This document shows, one piece after another, positions 1 through 8,128 of a stretch of DNA of 36,012 nucleotides. The first letter of the stretch is position 1. Every line of letters starts with the position of its first letter. The DNA lies in NCBI GenBank assembly GCA_964606085.1, contig CAZSFD010000054.1, positions 1-36,012 of the forward strand. Reading direction: 5' to 3'. Under the pieces are notes generated by a model. That model did no database searches, was not told the DNA's origin, and saw only the letters and a list, made by a program, of their open reading frames with translations. Source of the stretch: CAIQJJ01 sp964606085. GTDB taxonomy: Bacteria; Chloroflexota; Anaerolineae; Anaerolineales; UBA4823. A program made the translations under genes and the position numbers.

Positions 1-17
1 ACGAATTTTTGGCTTTT

Positions 18-43
18 ATTCGTGTAAATTCGTGCTATTCGTG
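18..43. repeat. Three short direct repeats of attcgtg
   Basis: The heptamer attcgtg occurs at 18-24, 28-34 and 37-43, giving spacings of 10 and 9 bases, close to one DNA helical turn. It lies upstream of the first lipoprotein gene. It could be a regulatory direct-repeat site or a piece of a dispersed intergenic repeat; the sequence alone does not decide. The rest of 1-169 shows no gene I can support. Confidence 0.4.
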
Positions 44-169
44 GTTCATCTTGAAGCGCGTCACGGCAAATCCCAGAGAACCAGAATTTGCAGGAGCGGT
101 GCGCTGGTTGTTCCGCTTTATGCGGGTTAGGATGTGTTACGTTGCCATGTGCCACATATCCGGTGAACC

Positions 170-1636
170 ATGTGTACGATGATGTCAAAAACACGTTGGA
201 TACAGCTTTGTGTGCTATGCCTGGCCTTGACGGGTTGCGTCGGTATGCCAACACCAACTCCCACTGCGGCCATGTTCACCCCCACGGCGACCATGCTGCC
301 GACCAGCCCGCCATCTACCAGCACCGCCGCGCCCGCACAGCCGCCAACCACCACGGCCACCCCCATTCCCGCGACCGCCACGCCTACCGCCACCGTCTGC
401 CTGGATGCTCTGGCGAAACCGCAGGAATTACCCGCCCGCCAGCAGCCGCTGGAAGTGCAATTTCTTAGCGAGGGCAATCTCTGGGTGTGGGATGAAACCA
501 GCGCCACAGCGCAGCAAATCAGCAAGACCGGCGACGCACAAAACTTTTACTTTTCACCCGATGGACAGGTGATCGTTTTCTATCGCGGCCCGCGCGACCA
601 ACAAGCCGAGTTGTGGAGCATCTGGCGCGATGGCAGCCACCTGCAACGCCTGTTGAGCGCCGAACAACTGTACAACCTGCTTGGCGATCCACCCAACCTG
701 GAACACGAATTTTTCGATGGCACCGCTTTCCTCGGTTGGGAAGCTGGCACGCACCGCTTACAAATTGAAGTTTTACGCAACTACAACGCCATCGGCGGCT
801 GCTGCGATTCGGGCGGTTATTGGCTGTTAGATGTAGATACCAGCGCACTGACCGCCTGGACGCCCCCGCCTGAACTTGCCAGTGAGCAGCCGCGCCTCCC
901 CTCGCCCGATGGCCGCCGGGTGGTATGGTTCGAGCCAGGCTTTATCAGCGTGAGCGAACGCGATGGCTCCAATTTGCAAAGCCATATTTTCGAGTTTATC
1001 ACCGGGGTACAGGAGGATGGCGCGATTATCTACCCCAGCATCTGGTGGGCCAGCGATTCGCAAGCGCTGCGTGCCATCACCTTCGATGGGGATGTGTATT
1101 CAGCAGATATGCCCTTTAGCACCTGGTATATCCCGCTCGACGGTACGCCGGCCCGCAAGCTGCACACCTTCACCGCTCCCGACTGGTGGGCCATGCCATC
1201 GCCCAATGATCAATACCTGGTGTATAAAACGATCACCCGGCCCATGTCTAATAACTATGCCCTGCACCTGGCTACCTTTGATGGCACACGCGAAGTCACC
1301 TTTACCGCCCAAAGCAACCTGGAATTTATCGCCTGGCACCCCGATTCTTATCATTTTGTGTATGCGAACTGGTATGAGCCCCGCCCGATTTTGGGCAGCG
1401 TGTGCGGCGGGGCTGTGCCGCTGCTCGATGAGGCTGATTCACCCGCGATCCTGTTTGAATGGGTAGATGCTGAGCGTTTTCTCTACGTTCGCGGCGACTG
1501 GAATGATTGGGCAGGGCCGTATGAACTGCGCCTGGGAACAATCGGCGGCCCTGTCATCACCCTGGGATTGAGCTACGAAGACCCTGCCTATTTTCATTAC
1601 CAATTCAACCGCGAACCCGCCGCTCTCGGCAAATAA
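170..1636 (+). CDS. Secreted lipoprotein with TolB/WD40-like beta-propeller repeats
   Basis: This is a 488-residue protein with an N-terminal signal peptide ending in the lipobox LTGC, so it is probably anchored outside the cytoplasmic membrane. The lipobox is followed by a Thr/Pro/Ala-rich linker of about 50 residues. The rest resembles TolB-type propeller blades, with repeated patterns such as FYFSPDGQ, RLPSPDGRRVVW, AMPSPNDQYLVY and IAWHPDSYHFVY. These proteins usually act as binding or scaffold modules, and no catalytic motif was seen. ATGs at 170, 179 and 182 are in frame. The one at 182 gives the most compact signal peptide, and none has a clear Shine-Dalgarno sequence. The MFS gene starts 13 bases after the stop, which suggests co-transcription. 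Confidence 0.75.
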   Translation: MCTMMSKTRWIQLCVLCLALTGCVGMPTPTPTAAMFTPTATMLPTSPPSTSTAAPAQPPTTTATPIPATATPTATVCLDALAKPQELPARQQPLEVQFLSEGNLWVWDETSATAQQISKTGDAQNFYFSPDGQVIVFYRGPRDQQAELWSIWRDGSHLQRLLSAEQLYNLLGDPPNLEHEFFDGTAFLGWEAGTHRLQIEVLRNYNAIGGCCDSGGYWLLDVDTSALTAWTPPPELASEQPRLPSPDGRRVVWFEPGFISVSERDGSNLQSHIFEFITGVQEDGAIIYPSIWWASDSQALRAITFDGDVYSADMPFSTWYIPLDGTPARKLHTFTAPDWWAMPSPNDQYLVYKTITRPMSNNYALHLATFDGTREVTFTAQSNLEFIAWHPDSYHFVYANWYEPRPILGSVCGGAVPLLDEADSPAILFEWVDAERFLYVRGDWNDWAGPYELRLGTIGGPVITLGLSYEDPAYFHYQFNREPAALGK

Positions 1637-1649
1637 CCTCCCTGACCCC

Positions 1650-2885
1650 ATGATCTACCGTCTCCTCAGCCTTAACCCGCAAGACCCCACCGACCGCAAC
1701 GCCTATATTTACGTCGTCGAGCTTTTCTGGGCGTCCATCCTCGGCAGCGCGGCCACCTTCAATACCGCCTTCGCCCTGCGCCTGGAAGCCAGCAATGCCG
1801 AGGTGGGCCTGTTGACTTCGCTGCCCGCCTTACTGGCCGTGCTGATCTCCATCCCCGCCGGCAATTTTCTGCAATCCAGGGCCAACCGTGCGCCGTGGGT
1901 GTGGTGGTCGCTGATCTTGCATCGCGCCGGGTTCCTGCTCGTGGCTGTGGTGCCGCTGCTCCACGGGTTAAATATCCCCCTCGGCGGGCTGGTCATCGGC
2001 ATCCTGGTGGCGATCAGCATCCCGGCGCATTTCTTCAACGTGGGCTGGATCGCCATGATGGGCGACGTGCTGCCCGAAAACAAGCGCGCCACCGTCATCA
2101 GCGCCCGCATGATGACCTACAACGCCACCATGAGCGCTTTCAGCTTCCTGTTTGGGCTATGGCTGGCCAATGTAGATTTCCCAACCAACTACATTAGCAT
2201 GTACGTTTTCGGCTTCATCACCTCGATGGTGAGCATGGGCTACCTGTTCAAAATGCAAATCCCCGCCAGCCAGCCCATCGCACCGCCTGCCGAAAAGGTA
2301 CGCCTGCACCTGAACGATCTGCCCGGTGTCTTCACCCGCCACGCCCCGCTGGTGCGCATCATCGCGGATACAATCTTCCATGCCGTGGGCCTGTGGCTGG
2401 CTGCACCGCTCTACATGCTCTTCTACGTGCGCGAACTGGGCGCCAGCGAAGATTGGATCGGGCTGCAAGGCACGGTGGCGACGCTGGTGATGATCGGCGC
2501 GGTGCCGTTTTGGCAGCGGCGCATGGCGCACTGGGGGAGGCAGTTCACGCTGCAACGCACTATTGTGCTGCTCGGCCTGTTTCCAATTGCCGTGGGGCTG
2601 CTCGGCAACCTGAACCTGATCCTGCTGTCCATCGCCATCAACAACCTGATCGTCCCGGCGGTCAACCTCAGCCACTTCACCACCCTGCTCGACATCACCC
2701 CCGCCTCCGATAGGCCGCTCTACACCTCGTGGTATTTCGCCGTGGTCAACATCGGCGCCTTCATCTGCCCGTTGATCGGCGTGGTCATTGGCGAAGCCGT
2801 GGGAATGCGCACAGCGCTGGTTGCCTTTGGTCTGCTTTCGTGCATCGGGTCGTTTTCGTTTTGGGTCTGGCCGGTGCAAAAGTAG
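1650..2885 (+). CDS. MFS-type multipass permease
   Basis: This 411-residue, very hydrophobic protein has about 11-12 predicted membrane segments and the length of a major facilitator superfamily transporter. A loop between early helices carries a short basic stretch (LQSRANRAPW), as expected between helices 2 and 3, and a longer polar central loop near residues 205-225 splits the two halves. The substrate cannot be read from the sequence. The start is 13 bases after the upstream lipoprotein stop, and no Shine-Dalgarno sequence is visible, so translation may depend on coupling to the upstream gene. Two hairpins follow the stop codon. Confidence 0.8.
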   Translation: MIYRLLSLNPQDPTDRNAYIYVVELFWASILGSAATFNTAFALRLEASNAEVGLLTSLPALLAVLISIPAGNFLQSRANRAPWVWWSLILHRAGFLLVAVVPLLHGLNIPLGGLVIGILVAISIPAHFFNVGWIAMMGDVLPENKRATVISARMMTYNATMSAFSFLFGLWLANVDFPTNYISMYVFGFITSMVSMGYLFKMQIPASQPIAPPAEKVRLHLNDLPGVFTRHAPLVRIIADTIFHAVGLWLAAPLYMLFYVRELGASEDWIGLQGTVATLVMIGAVPFWQRRMAHWGRQFTLQRTIVLLGLFPIAVGLLGNLNLILLSIAINNLIVPAVNLSHFTTLLDITPASDRPLYTSWYFAVVNIGAFICPLIGVVIGEAVGMRTALVAFGLLSCIGSFSFWVWPVQK

Positions 2886-2932
2886 GGCAAAATTCATTTT
2901 GCCCGCTTGAATCGGCGAAATGAATTTCGCCG
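2885..2932. repeat. Pair of related intergenic hairpins
   Basis: The first palindrome is gggcaaaa (2885-2892), loop ttca, ttttgccc (2897-2904). The second is cggcgaaat (2913-2921), loop ga, atttcgccg (2924-2932). Both are perfect and share an AAAT/ATTT core flanked by G+C, so they look like two members of one palindromic repeat family. They fill the 56-base gap between the permease and the phosphoesterase. No T-run follows, so a simple Rho-independent terminator is not supported. Confidence 0.6.
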
Positions 2933-2941
2933 TAACAAAGT

Positions 2942-3634
2942 ATGAAACTCCTGGTCATCAGCGACATCATCGTCGAAAACCTTTACAACGCCCAGATTTA
3001 TGAGCGCGCCGCGGGCGTCAACCTGGTGATTTCATGCGGCGACCTGCCCGATGAGTACATCAGCTTTGTCGTCAGCATGTTGAATGTGCCGGCGTACCAG
3101 GTGCGCGGCAACCATTCTGAAGCACGCCGCCCGGATCAGGGGATACTGTTCGAGCCAGGCGGGGCGATTAATTTGCATCGGCGGGTGATCCGCGCCGGGG
3201 GGCTGCTGCTGGCGGGCGTGGACGGGTGCAACCGCTACCGTCCGGGGGAATTTCAGTATTCACAGGCGGAGATGTGGCGGCACGTGACCGCCCTGCTGCC
3301 TGGCCTGCTGTGGAACCGCCTGCGCTACGGGCGTTTCCTCGACATCTTCGTCACCCACGCCCCGCCCGCCGGCATCCATGACGAAGATGACCTTCCCCAC
3401 CACGGCATCCGCGCCTTTCGCTGGCTGGTAGACACCTTCCAGCCGCGTTATCACCTGCACGGCCACATTCACGTCTACCGCAACGATCAGCAAACGATCA
3501 CACCCTGCGGCCAAACACAGGTGATCAATACCTATGGCTATCGCTTGTTAGAAATCGAGGGGGATTATTTCAGCGGCACAGCAGCACAGGGCGGTTGGCC
3601 CTACGCAGTACCTGATCGATCACATCGTCGGTAA
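2942..3634 (+). CDS. Calcineurin-like metallophosphoesterase
   Basis: This 230-residue protein matches the metallophosphoesterase fold: SDIIV at residues 7-11 (site I), CGDLPDEY near 31 (site II, GDxxD-like), RGNHSE near 57 (GNH), THAPP near 138, and HGHIH near 177. The usual site I motif is DxH, but here the position after SD is hydrophobic (SDII), so one metal ligand of the standard dinuclear centre seems to be missing. It could still bind metal through the other ligands or have altered activity. The substrate is unknown. The 3' end overlaps the convergent gene on the other strand by 65 bases. No clear Shine-Dalgarno sequence precedes the ATG. Confidence 0.8.
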   Translation: MKLLVISDIIVENLYNAQIYERAAGVNLVISCGDLPDEYISFVVSMLNVPAYQVRGNHSEARRPDQGILFEPGGAINLHRRVIRAGGLLLAGVDGCNRYRPGEFQYSQAEMWRHVTALLPGLLWNRLRYGRFLDIFVTHAPPAGIHDEDDLPHHGIRAFRWLVDTFQPRYHLHGHIHVYRNDQQTITPCGQTQVINTYGYRLLEIEGDYFSGTAAQGGWPYAVPDRSHRR

Positions 3635-5291
3635 ACCCCTTCAGCAACGGGCCGCGCCCATAGCCGCCCATGATGATCAAATCGCAATGGCTGGTTTCGG
3701 TGGTGAGCAAAATGGCGGTGGCTGCTGGCCCACTGGCGTGAACGGCTTTGGCTGCCACCTGGCAACGGGTGAGAAATTCTTGCACATCACGCAACATGCC
3801 CGATGGGTCGAATTTGCGCGCGCGGCCCTGGTAAGGAATGGTCAGCACCGAGAGCGAAATTTCCCATTTTTGCACCAGGTAAATTGCCAGGAACAGCGCC
3901 TCGCGTGCCTTCGGACTGCCATCATAAACCAGCAGCGCATGGGTGAGTGAACTGACGTGGTGCGGCACAATCATCACCGGGCCAGCGCTTTGATGCAGCA
4001 ACCGCTGTACATCGAAAGACTTGCGCACCGCTGAACTTTCGAGCGGTGGGTTTGTGAAGGTGAAGAGCAACAGGTCGTGCCAGTGGGTGTGATCGATCAC
4101 CTTGCGGGTCACGCTCGAACTGACCATCAACTTGAAGGTAGCGGAAATGTTTTCTTCGCGACAGCGGCGCTCGAAATCGTCACGGAGCGACTGGGCGAGG
4201 GGAGAAAATGCACCCGCGCCGCTGGTATCTACGTGCAGCCCGTTCAGCCGCGCCCCTTCCAGGCGAGCCAGGATCAACGCCTGCTCACGCGCATAGTGGC
4301 CGTGTTCGTCCAGGGCTACCAAGACGTTCTCGAAATAGCGCTGGCGGCCTTCTTTTCCCTGTCGCCAGCGGCCCACTGGCGGGCCAGGCTCCAGCGCAGC
4401 GGGGATAAGCGCTCCGGCCAGGCGGGCCGCCACGCGCTCGGGGCGCGGGCTGTGTTCGACGGCCAGGGCGGTGGCGGCAGCTTCGGGGGACACATCCATG
4501 CCCAGTTCGCTTTTCAACTGCATCTGATATTCAGCCAGCCACAGATACAGGTCTGTCTCGGTGCGCTGAGGGAATTCTTGCAGCAGTTGGCGTTGGCGAA
4601 TGGCCCGTATCACCGGCAGGTAAACCGTGTCGTACCAGTGGATGGTGGCTTCATCTGGTGAGATGGCGCGCTGAAATTGCTGGCCCATAAAGTAACGGTG
4701 AACGGCAATATGCTCCTCGAGGACGGCAAATTGCCCCGGCGAAGTGACCTGCCAGCGTGCGTCGGGGCGCAGTTCGTCGAAACGGGTGTGCGCCAGGAAG
4801 TCGGCATATTCACCCTTCAAGATCAGGTCATCGGGCGAGTCGCCGGGCTTGAACGGCACGGCGCTGCGCACTTCGGTCACATACGCCTGGATGGTGGCGT
4901 CGCCGCGCTGCCGGGCCACCGACACGCGATGATTGCCATCTTTGACAAAATAAGCCTCGCCAAGCTGGTAGACTTCGATGGGGGGCAGGCCCAGGCTGCC
5001 TTCCACCGCCGCCTTCACGTTGGCCCAGCGTTGGCCCATAATCCCCTGGCGGGGCAAAAAATCGCATGTGAAATCTTCGTAGCGGTTGACGCTGCCGACG
5101 ATGGCTGCCAAGGGGATGTCGCGCAAGCCGCGCTCTGAACCCACTTGCGCTTTCAACTTCTGGCGCACTTCTTCGTAGGAAAACAACCCCACCGGTTTAT
5201 GGGTGAAGCGCGCCAGAAGTTCTTGCAGCGCGGCTTTGCGGCGGGCGGCGTAAAAATCATCCAGGGCGAGTTGTTTGCTCAGGTTTTGCAA
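3570..5291 (-). CDS. ParB-like domain fused to two universal stress protein domains
   Basis: The protein has 573 residues if translation starts at TTG 5291-5289. That start is 1 base past the stop of the upstream gene and has GGAGG seven bases before it, overlapping the last codons of that gene; the reading frame further upstream is only a shadow of it. Residues about 60-140 resemble a ParB/sulfiredoxin-like domain, with DGNHRVSVARQRG at 118-130. A helical middle follows. Two UspA-like domains make up the C-terminal part, the last with LIIMGGYGRGPLLKGF, a variant of the nucleotide-binding glycine motif. It is probably cytoplasmic. The tight coupling to a secreted double solute-binding lipoprotein is odd and suggests a functional link. 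The 3' end overlaps the convergent phosphoesterase gene by 65 bases. Confidence 0.75.
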   Translation of the reverse strand: MQNLSKQLALDDFYAARRKAALQELLARFTHKPVGLFSYEEVRQKLKAQVGSERGLRDIPLAAIVGSVNRYEDFTCDFLPRQGIMGQRWANVKAAVEGSLGLPPIEVYQLGEAYFVKDGNHRVSVARQRGDATIQAYVTEVRSAVPFKPGDSPDDLILKGEYADFLAHTRFDELRPDARWQVTSPGQFAVLEEHIAVHRYFMGQQFQRAISPDEATIHWYDTVYLPVIRAIRQRQLLQEFPQRTETDLYLWLAEYQMQLKSELGMDVSPEAAATALAVEHSPRPERVAARLAGALIPAALEPGPPVGRWRQGKEGRQRYFENVLVALDEHGHYAREQALILARLEGARLNGLHVDTSGAGAFSPLAQSLRDDFERRCREENISATFKLMVSSSVTRKVIDHTHWHDLLLFTFTNPPLESSAVRKSFDVQRLLHQSAGPVMIVPHHVSSLTHALLVYDGSPKAREALFLAIYLVQKWEISLSVLTIPYQGRARKFDPSGMLRDVQEFLTRCQVAAKAVHASGPAATAILLTTETSHCDLIIMGGYGRGPLLKGFTDDVIDQVLRRANRPVLLCR

Positions 5292-5292
5292 A

Positions 5293-8079
5293 CTAATAAC
5301 CTCCGCCGCCACCGCCGCGGATAATGCCTGCATCGCCCCACGGACCATTGGGGTCAGCCTGCTTGGCGCAGCGGTTGACTTCTTCTTGTTCCTCAACGTC
5401 ATCGAGTTTTTGGCGATCCACGCTTTCCATACAGGCCAGGTAATCTTCGGCTTTTTGCTGCGCCTGGGGGATGATCTTCTGGTAGTCGTCGCCTTTGAGC
5501 AGGGCGGTGATGATTTCCTGCCGCCAGGTGTACAGCGGCCAGATGATCGGGCTGTAGACCACGCCCATCTCTTCGGGGCGCAGGTGTGGGGCGGCCGCGG
5601 CGGCCTGGCGGTACACTTCGGCAAATTCGGCGCCCACGCTGGCTTCCCATGCGGGCGAGTTCTGCACCGATTTGCGCGCCGGAACGCCCATAAAGCCGGT
5701 GGGCTGTTCGCTCAGGTATTTGAGCCAGTCCCAGCAAATTTGCGGGTTTTTCGAATTAGAAGAGATGAAGTGGGCCTGATCGCTATTCCAGAGCAGCGAC
5801 GGGTCTGTTGGGTTTTCGATGACCGGCAGGGTGGTCACAGCCACCTTGAAGGGCGGGTTTGAATCGAAATACCAGCCGTTCGGTTGGCCCACCTGTGAAA
5901 ACCAGAAAGCGATCTGCCCGTCTTGCAGGGCGTTTTGTGTCTGTTCCCAGTTGGTTTCATCTTGCACCAGGAAGACGCCCGATTGTTGCAGGCGGGCGAT
6001 CCATTCCAGGGCGTCGGCGAAATCGGGGGTGTCCATCATCGGCACGGGCGGGTCAACGGCCAGGTTGGCCCATTGAGCGCCGCGGCCACTGAAGAGCCAG
6101 CTTTCCCATTCGCTGTAAAAGAAGCCGTAGCTCGTGTCGCCTTCGGCAGCAGAGGCCACCTGGCTGGCAATTTCGATGAACTGGTCGAAGGTCAGGCGGC
6201 CTTCGGGCAGTTCTGCGCCGCGCCGGGTGAGCAGGTCGGCGTTGTAGGCGAGCAGTTGCGGCTGGTTGAAGGCCGGCAGGCCGTAGAGCGTGCCGTCTTT
6301 GCGGTAGGCGTTGAGGAAGTTGGCGTCGAAATCCTGGGTAAATTCGGGGCCTTCTGCGGCGAGCAGGGCATCCAGGCTGAGCAGTTCAGGTTCGGCATCG
6401 CCTGAATAGGCCATGTTGTACCAGGTGAAGCAGTCGAAGTTTTTGGTCAGCGAGACGAGGTAATCCTCGTTTTCGGTGGGGCTGAAGTCGCTGCGCAGGA
6501 CGATGCTGCTTTCGGGGTGGGCTTTGTTATACTCGCTCACCAGGGTTTTGAGCGCTTCGCGGTCTGGCCCCCAGGCCTGGTTGTAATAGGCGATCACCAG
6601 CGCATCGGGCGAGAGGGTGGGCTGCGGTGTGGCGACGACGATGGGGGTTTTGTTGGGCGTGGGCGAGGGGGTGATGTTGGCGGCGTCGGCCTGGCGCTGC
6701 GCTTCGGCCTCGGCCAGGGCGGTTTTCAGGTCGGCCTGGTCGGCCACCACCTTGTACACAGCATTGGTCACTGAATAGGCTATCTCAGGGTAGGTGCTGC
6801 CATACCAGGCGTGGGCGATGATGAAGCGGATGGCTGCTTCGCTGCCAGGGGGCAGGTTGTTCCAGTAACCGGCGTCCTCGGCCACGGAGATGCGCGAGGG
6901 CAGTTGCAGGGTTTCCCACGGGCCGTAGTATTCGCGCTGCAAACGCAAACGGGTGAGGAAGTTGACCCACTTCCAGGCGGCGCGCGGGTTCTGGCTGCCA
7001 GAACTGATCGAAACACACTGCGCATAGACCGGGGTGGTTTTGTCGTTGGGGTTGTCGGCGGAGATGGGGTAGGGGGCGAAGCGATATTCTTTGATCGCTA
7101 ACCCGGCGAAGGGGTCTTCTTCGCTGGGGGGGATGTACTCGGTGCTGGGGATGCTATCGGCCAGGCTGCCAGGCCACATGGCGGGGCGGTTTTCGCCGGC
7201 GAACATCTCGTTCCATTCTTGCCAGCGGCGCTCCCAATCTACATCTTTGGCGTCATTGCCCGAATAGAGCGGCGGGTAGATGGCTTTGGTTTTGACCAGG
7301 TCTATGTACCACTGCACGAGCGGTTGCAGCGTTTCGGCGTCTATCTCGCCGCCGTTATCTTCCACGGCCGATTCGATGACCGGGGCGATGACGCTGTTGT
7401 AGGCTTCGGCCAGGCCATAACGAATGGGGTCGCTTTCCGTTTTGGCGAGGGCCACAATGGCATCCTGAAATTCATTCCACGTCCAGCCGTCGGTGGGCAG
7501 CGGCAGCCCGGCAGACTGGAAGGCGGCTTCGTCGTAGAAGATGCCGTTGAGGGTGAGCGAGGTTGGCACGCCCAGTTGGCGGCCTTCCAAATCCTGACAG
7601 GCCTCGAGGACGCCGGGCCAGAAGTCGTCGGCGTCGCCGGTGGGGTCGGCTTCGATCAGCGGTTGCAGGTCGCGAAAATACTGTGGCGGGGCAGTGGTCA
7701 GCCCCCAGGTCATGCTCGTGTCGCCGGCGGAGGCCAACATGCGGTAGTAATCGGCAAATTGCTCGTCGTTTTCGGGGTCGCCGGTGTATTCGGGCAGGGG
7801 GGCAAACTGTACGGTCATTTCGGGGTGTTCGCGGTTGAACTGCTCGATCAGCGGCTCGTACAGGCTGCGGTCATATTCGTAGGCGGCGAAGGTGATGACG
7901 GGGTGATCGTCGCTATCGGCGCTGCCGCTGTCGGCGGCGGGCGTGTCTGTGGCCTCGGCGGGGCGCTCGGAGGGCCGCGGCGTGTCGGTGGTGGCGGGGG
8001 AGGCCGTCTGGCAGGCGCTGAGCAGCAGGCTGCCAATCACCAACAGGCACAGCAGGCGGTAGAGGGGTTGGGTGCGCAT
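5293..8079 (-). CDS. Lipoprotein with two tandem family-1 solute-binding modules (copy 1)
   Basis: Of 928 residues, the first 23 form a lipoprotein signal ending LSAC. The start at 8079 is chosen because AGGAG lies eight bases upstream and the signal peptide begins there. Residues about 65-450 form one SBP_bac_1-type module (start VITFAAYEYDRSLYEPLIEQ). A Pro/Thr linker (about 460-500) leads to a second module (start VIAYYNQAWGPDREALKTL) running to the C-terminus. Each module has the family landmarks, for example GIFYDEAAF and LLAYNADLL (early strand) and NPRAAWKWVNFL and NPQICWDWLKYL (late helix). Such proteins normally bind sugars or similar solutes for ABC importers, but no permease or ATPase gene is nearby. 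It is paralogous to the gene at 9394-12162. The C-terminus is glycine-rich. Confidence 0.9.
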   Translation of the reverse strand: MRTQPLYRLLCLLVIGSLLLSACQTASPATTDTPRPSERPAEATDTPAADSGSADSDDHPVITFAAYEYDRSLYEPLIEQFNREHPEMTVQFAPLPEYTGDPENDEQFADYYRMLASAGDTSMTWGLTTAPPQYFRDLQPLIEADPTGDADDFWPGVLEACQDLEGRQLGVPTSLTLNGIFYDEAAFQSAGLPLPTDGWTWNEFQDAIVALAKTESDPIRYGLAEAYNSVIAPVIESAVEDNGGEIDAETLQPLVQWYIDLVKTKAIYPPLYSGNDAKDVDWERRWQEWNEMFAGENRPAMWPGSLADSIPSTEYIPPSEEDPFAGLAIKEYRFAPYPISADNPNDKTTPVYAQCVSISSGSQNPRAAWKWVNFLTRLRLQREYYGPWETLQLPSRISVAEDAGYWNNLPPGSEAAIRFIIAHAWYGSTYPEIAYSVTNAVYKVVADQADLKTALAEAEAQRQADAANITPSPTPNKTPIVVATPQPTLSPDALVIAYYNQAWGPDREALKTLVSEYNKAHPESSIVLRSDFSPTENEDYLVSLTKNFDCFTWYNMAYSGDAEPELLSLDALLAAEGPEFTQDFDANFLNAYRKDGTLYGLPAFNQPQLLAYNADLLTRRGAELPEGRLTFDQFIEIASQVASAAEGDTSYGFFYSEWESWLFSGRGAQWANLAVDPPVPMMDTPDFADALEWIARLQQSGVFLVQDETNWEQTQNALQDGQIAFWFSQVGQPNGWYFDSNPPFKVAVTTLPVIENPTDPSLLWNSDQAHFISSNSKNPQICWDWLKYLSEQPTGFMGVPARKSVQNSPAWEASVGAEFAEVYRQAAAAAPHLRPEEMGVVYSPIIWPLYTWRQEIITALLKGDDYQKIIPQAQQKAEDYLACMESVDRQKLDDVEEQEEVNRCAKQADPNGPWGDAGIIRGGGGGGY

Positions 8080-8128
8080 ACGAGAAATCTCCTGGTGTAA
8101 TGGGTAAGCGGGGTACACAGTTTTGTAC

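Noticed and set aside
5289..5624. A longer start for the ParB/universal-stress gene at 5624.
   Set aside because: The added 111 codons overlap the lipoprotein gene in another frame and are low-complexity shadow sequence; the TTG with GGAGG is a better start.
7219..8100. Long plus-strand frame of 293 codons opposite the first lipoprotein.
   Set aside because: It is a GC-rich antisense shadow with glycine/valine-rich low-complexity sequence and no domain.
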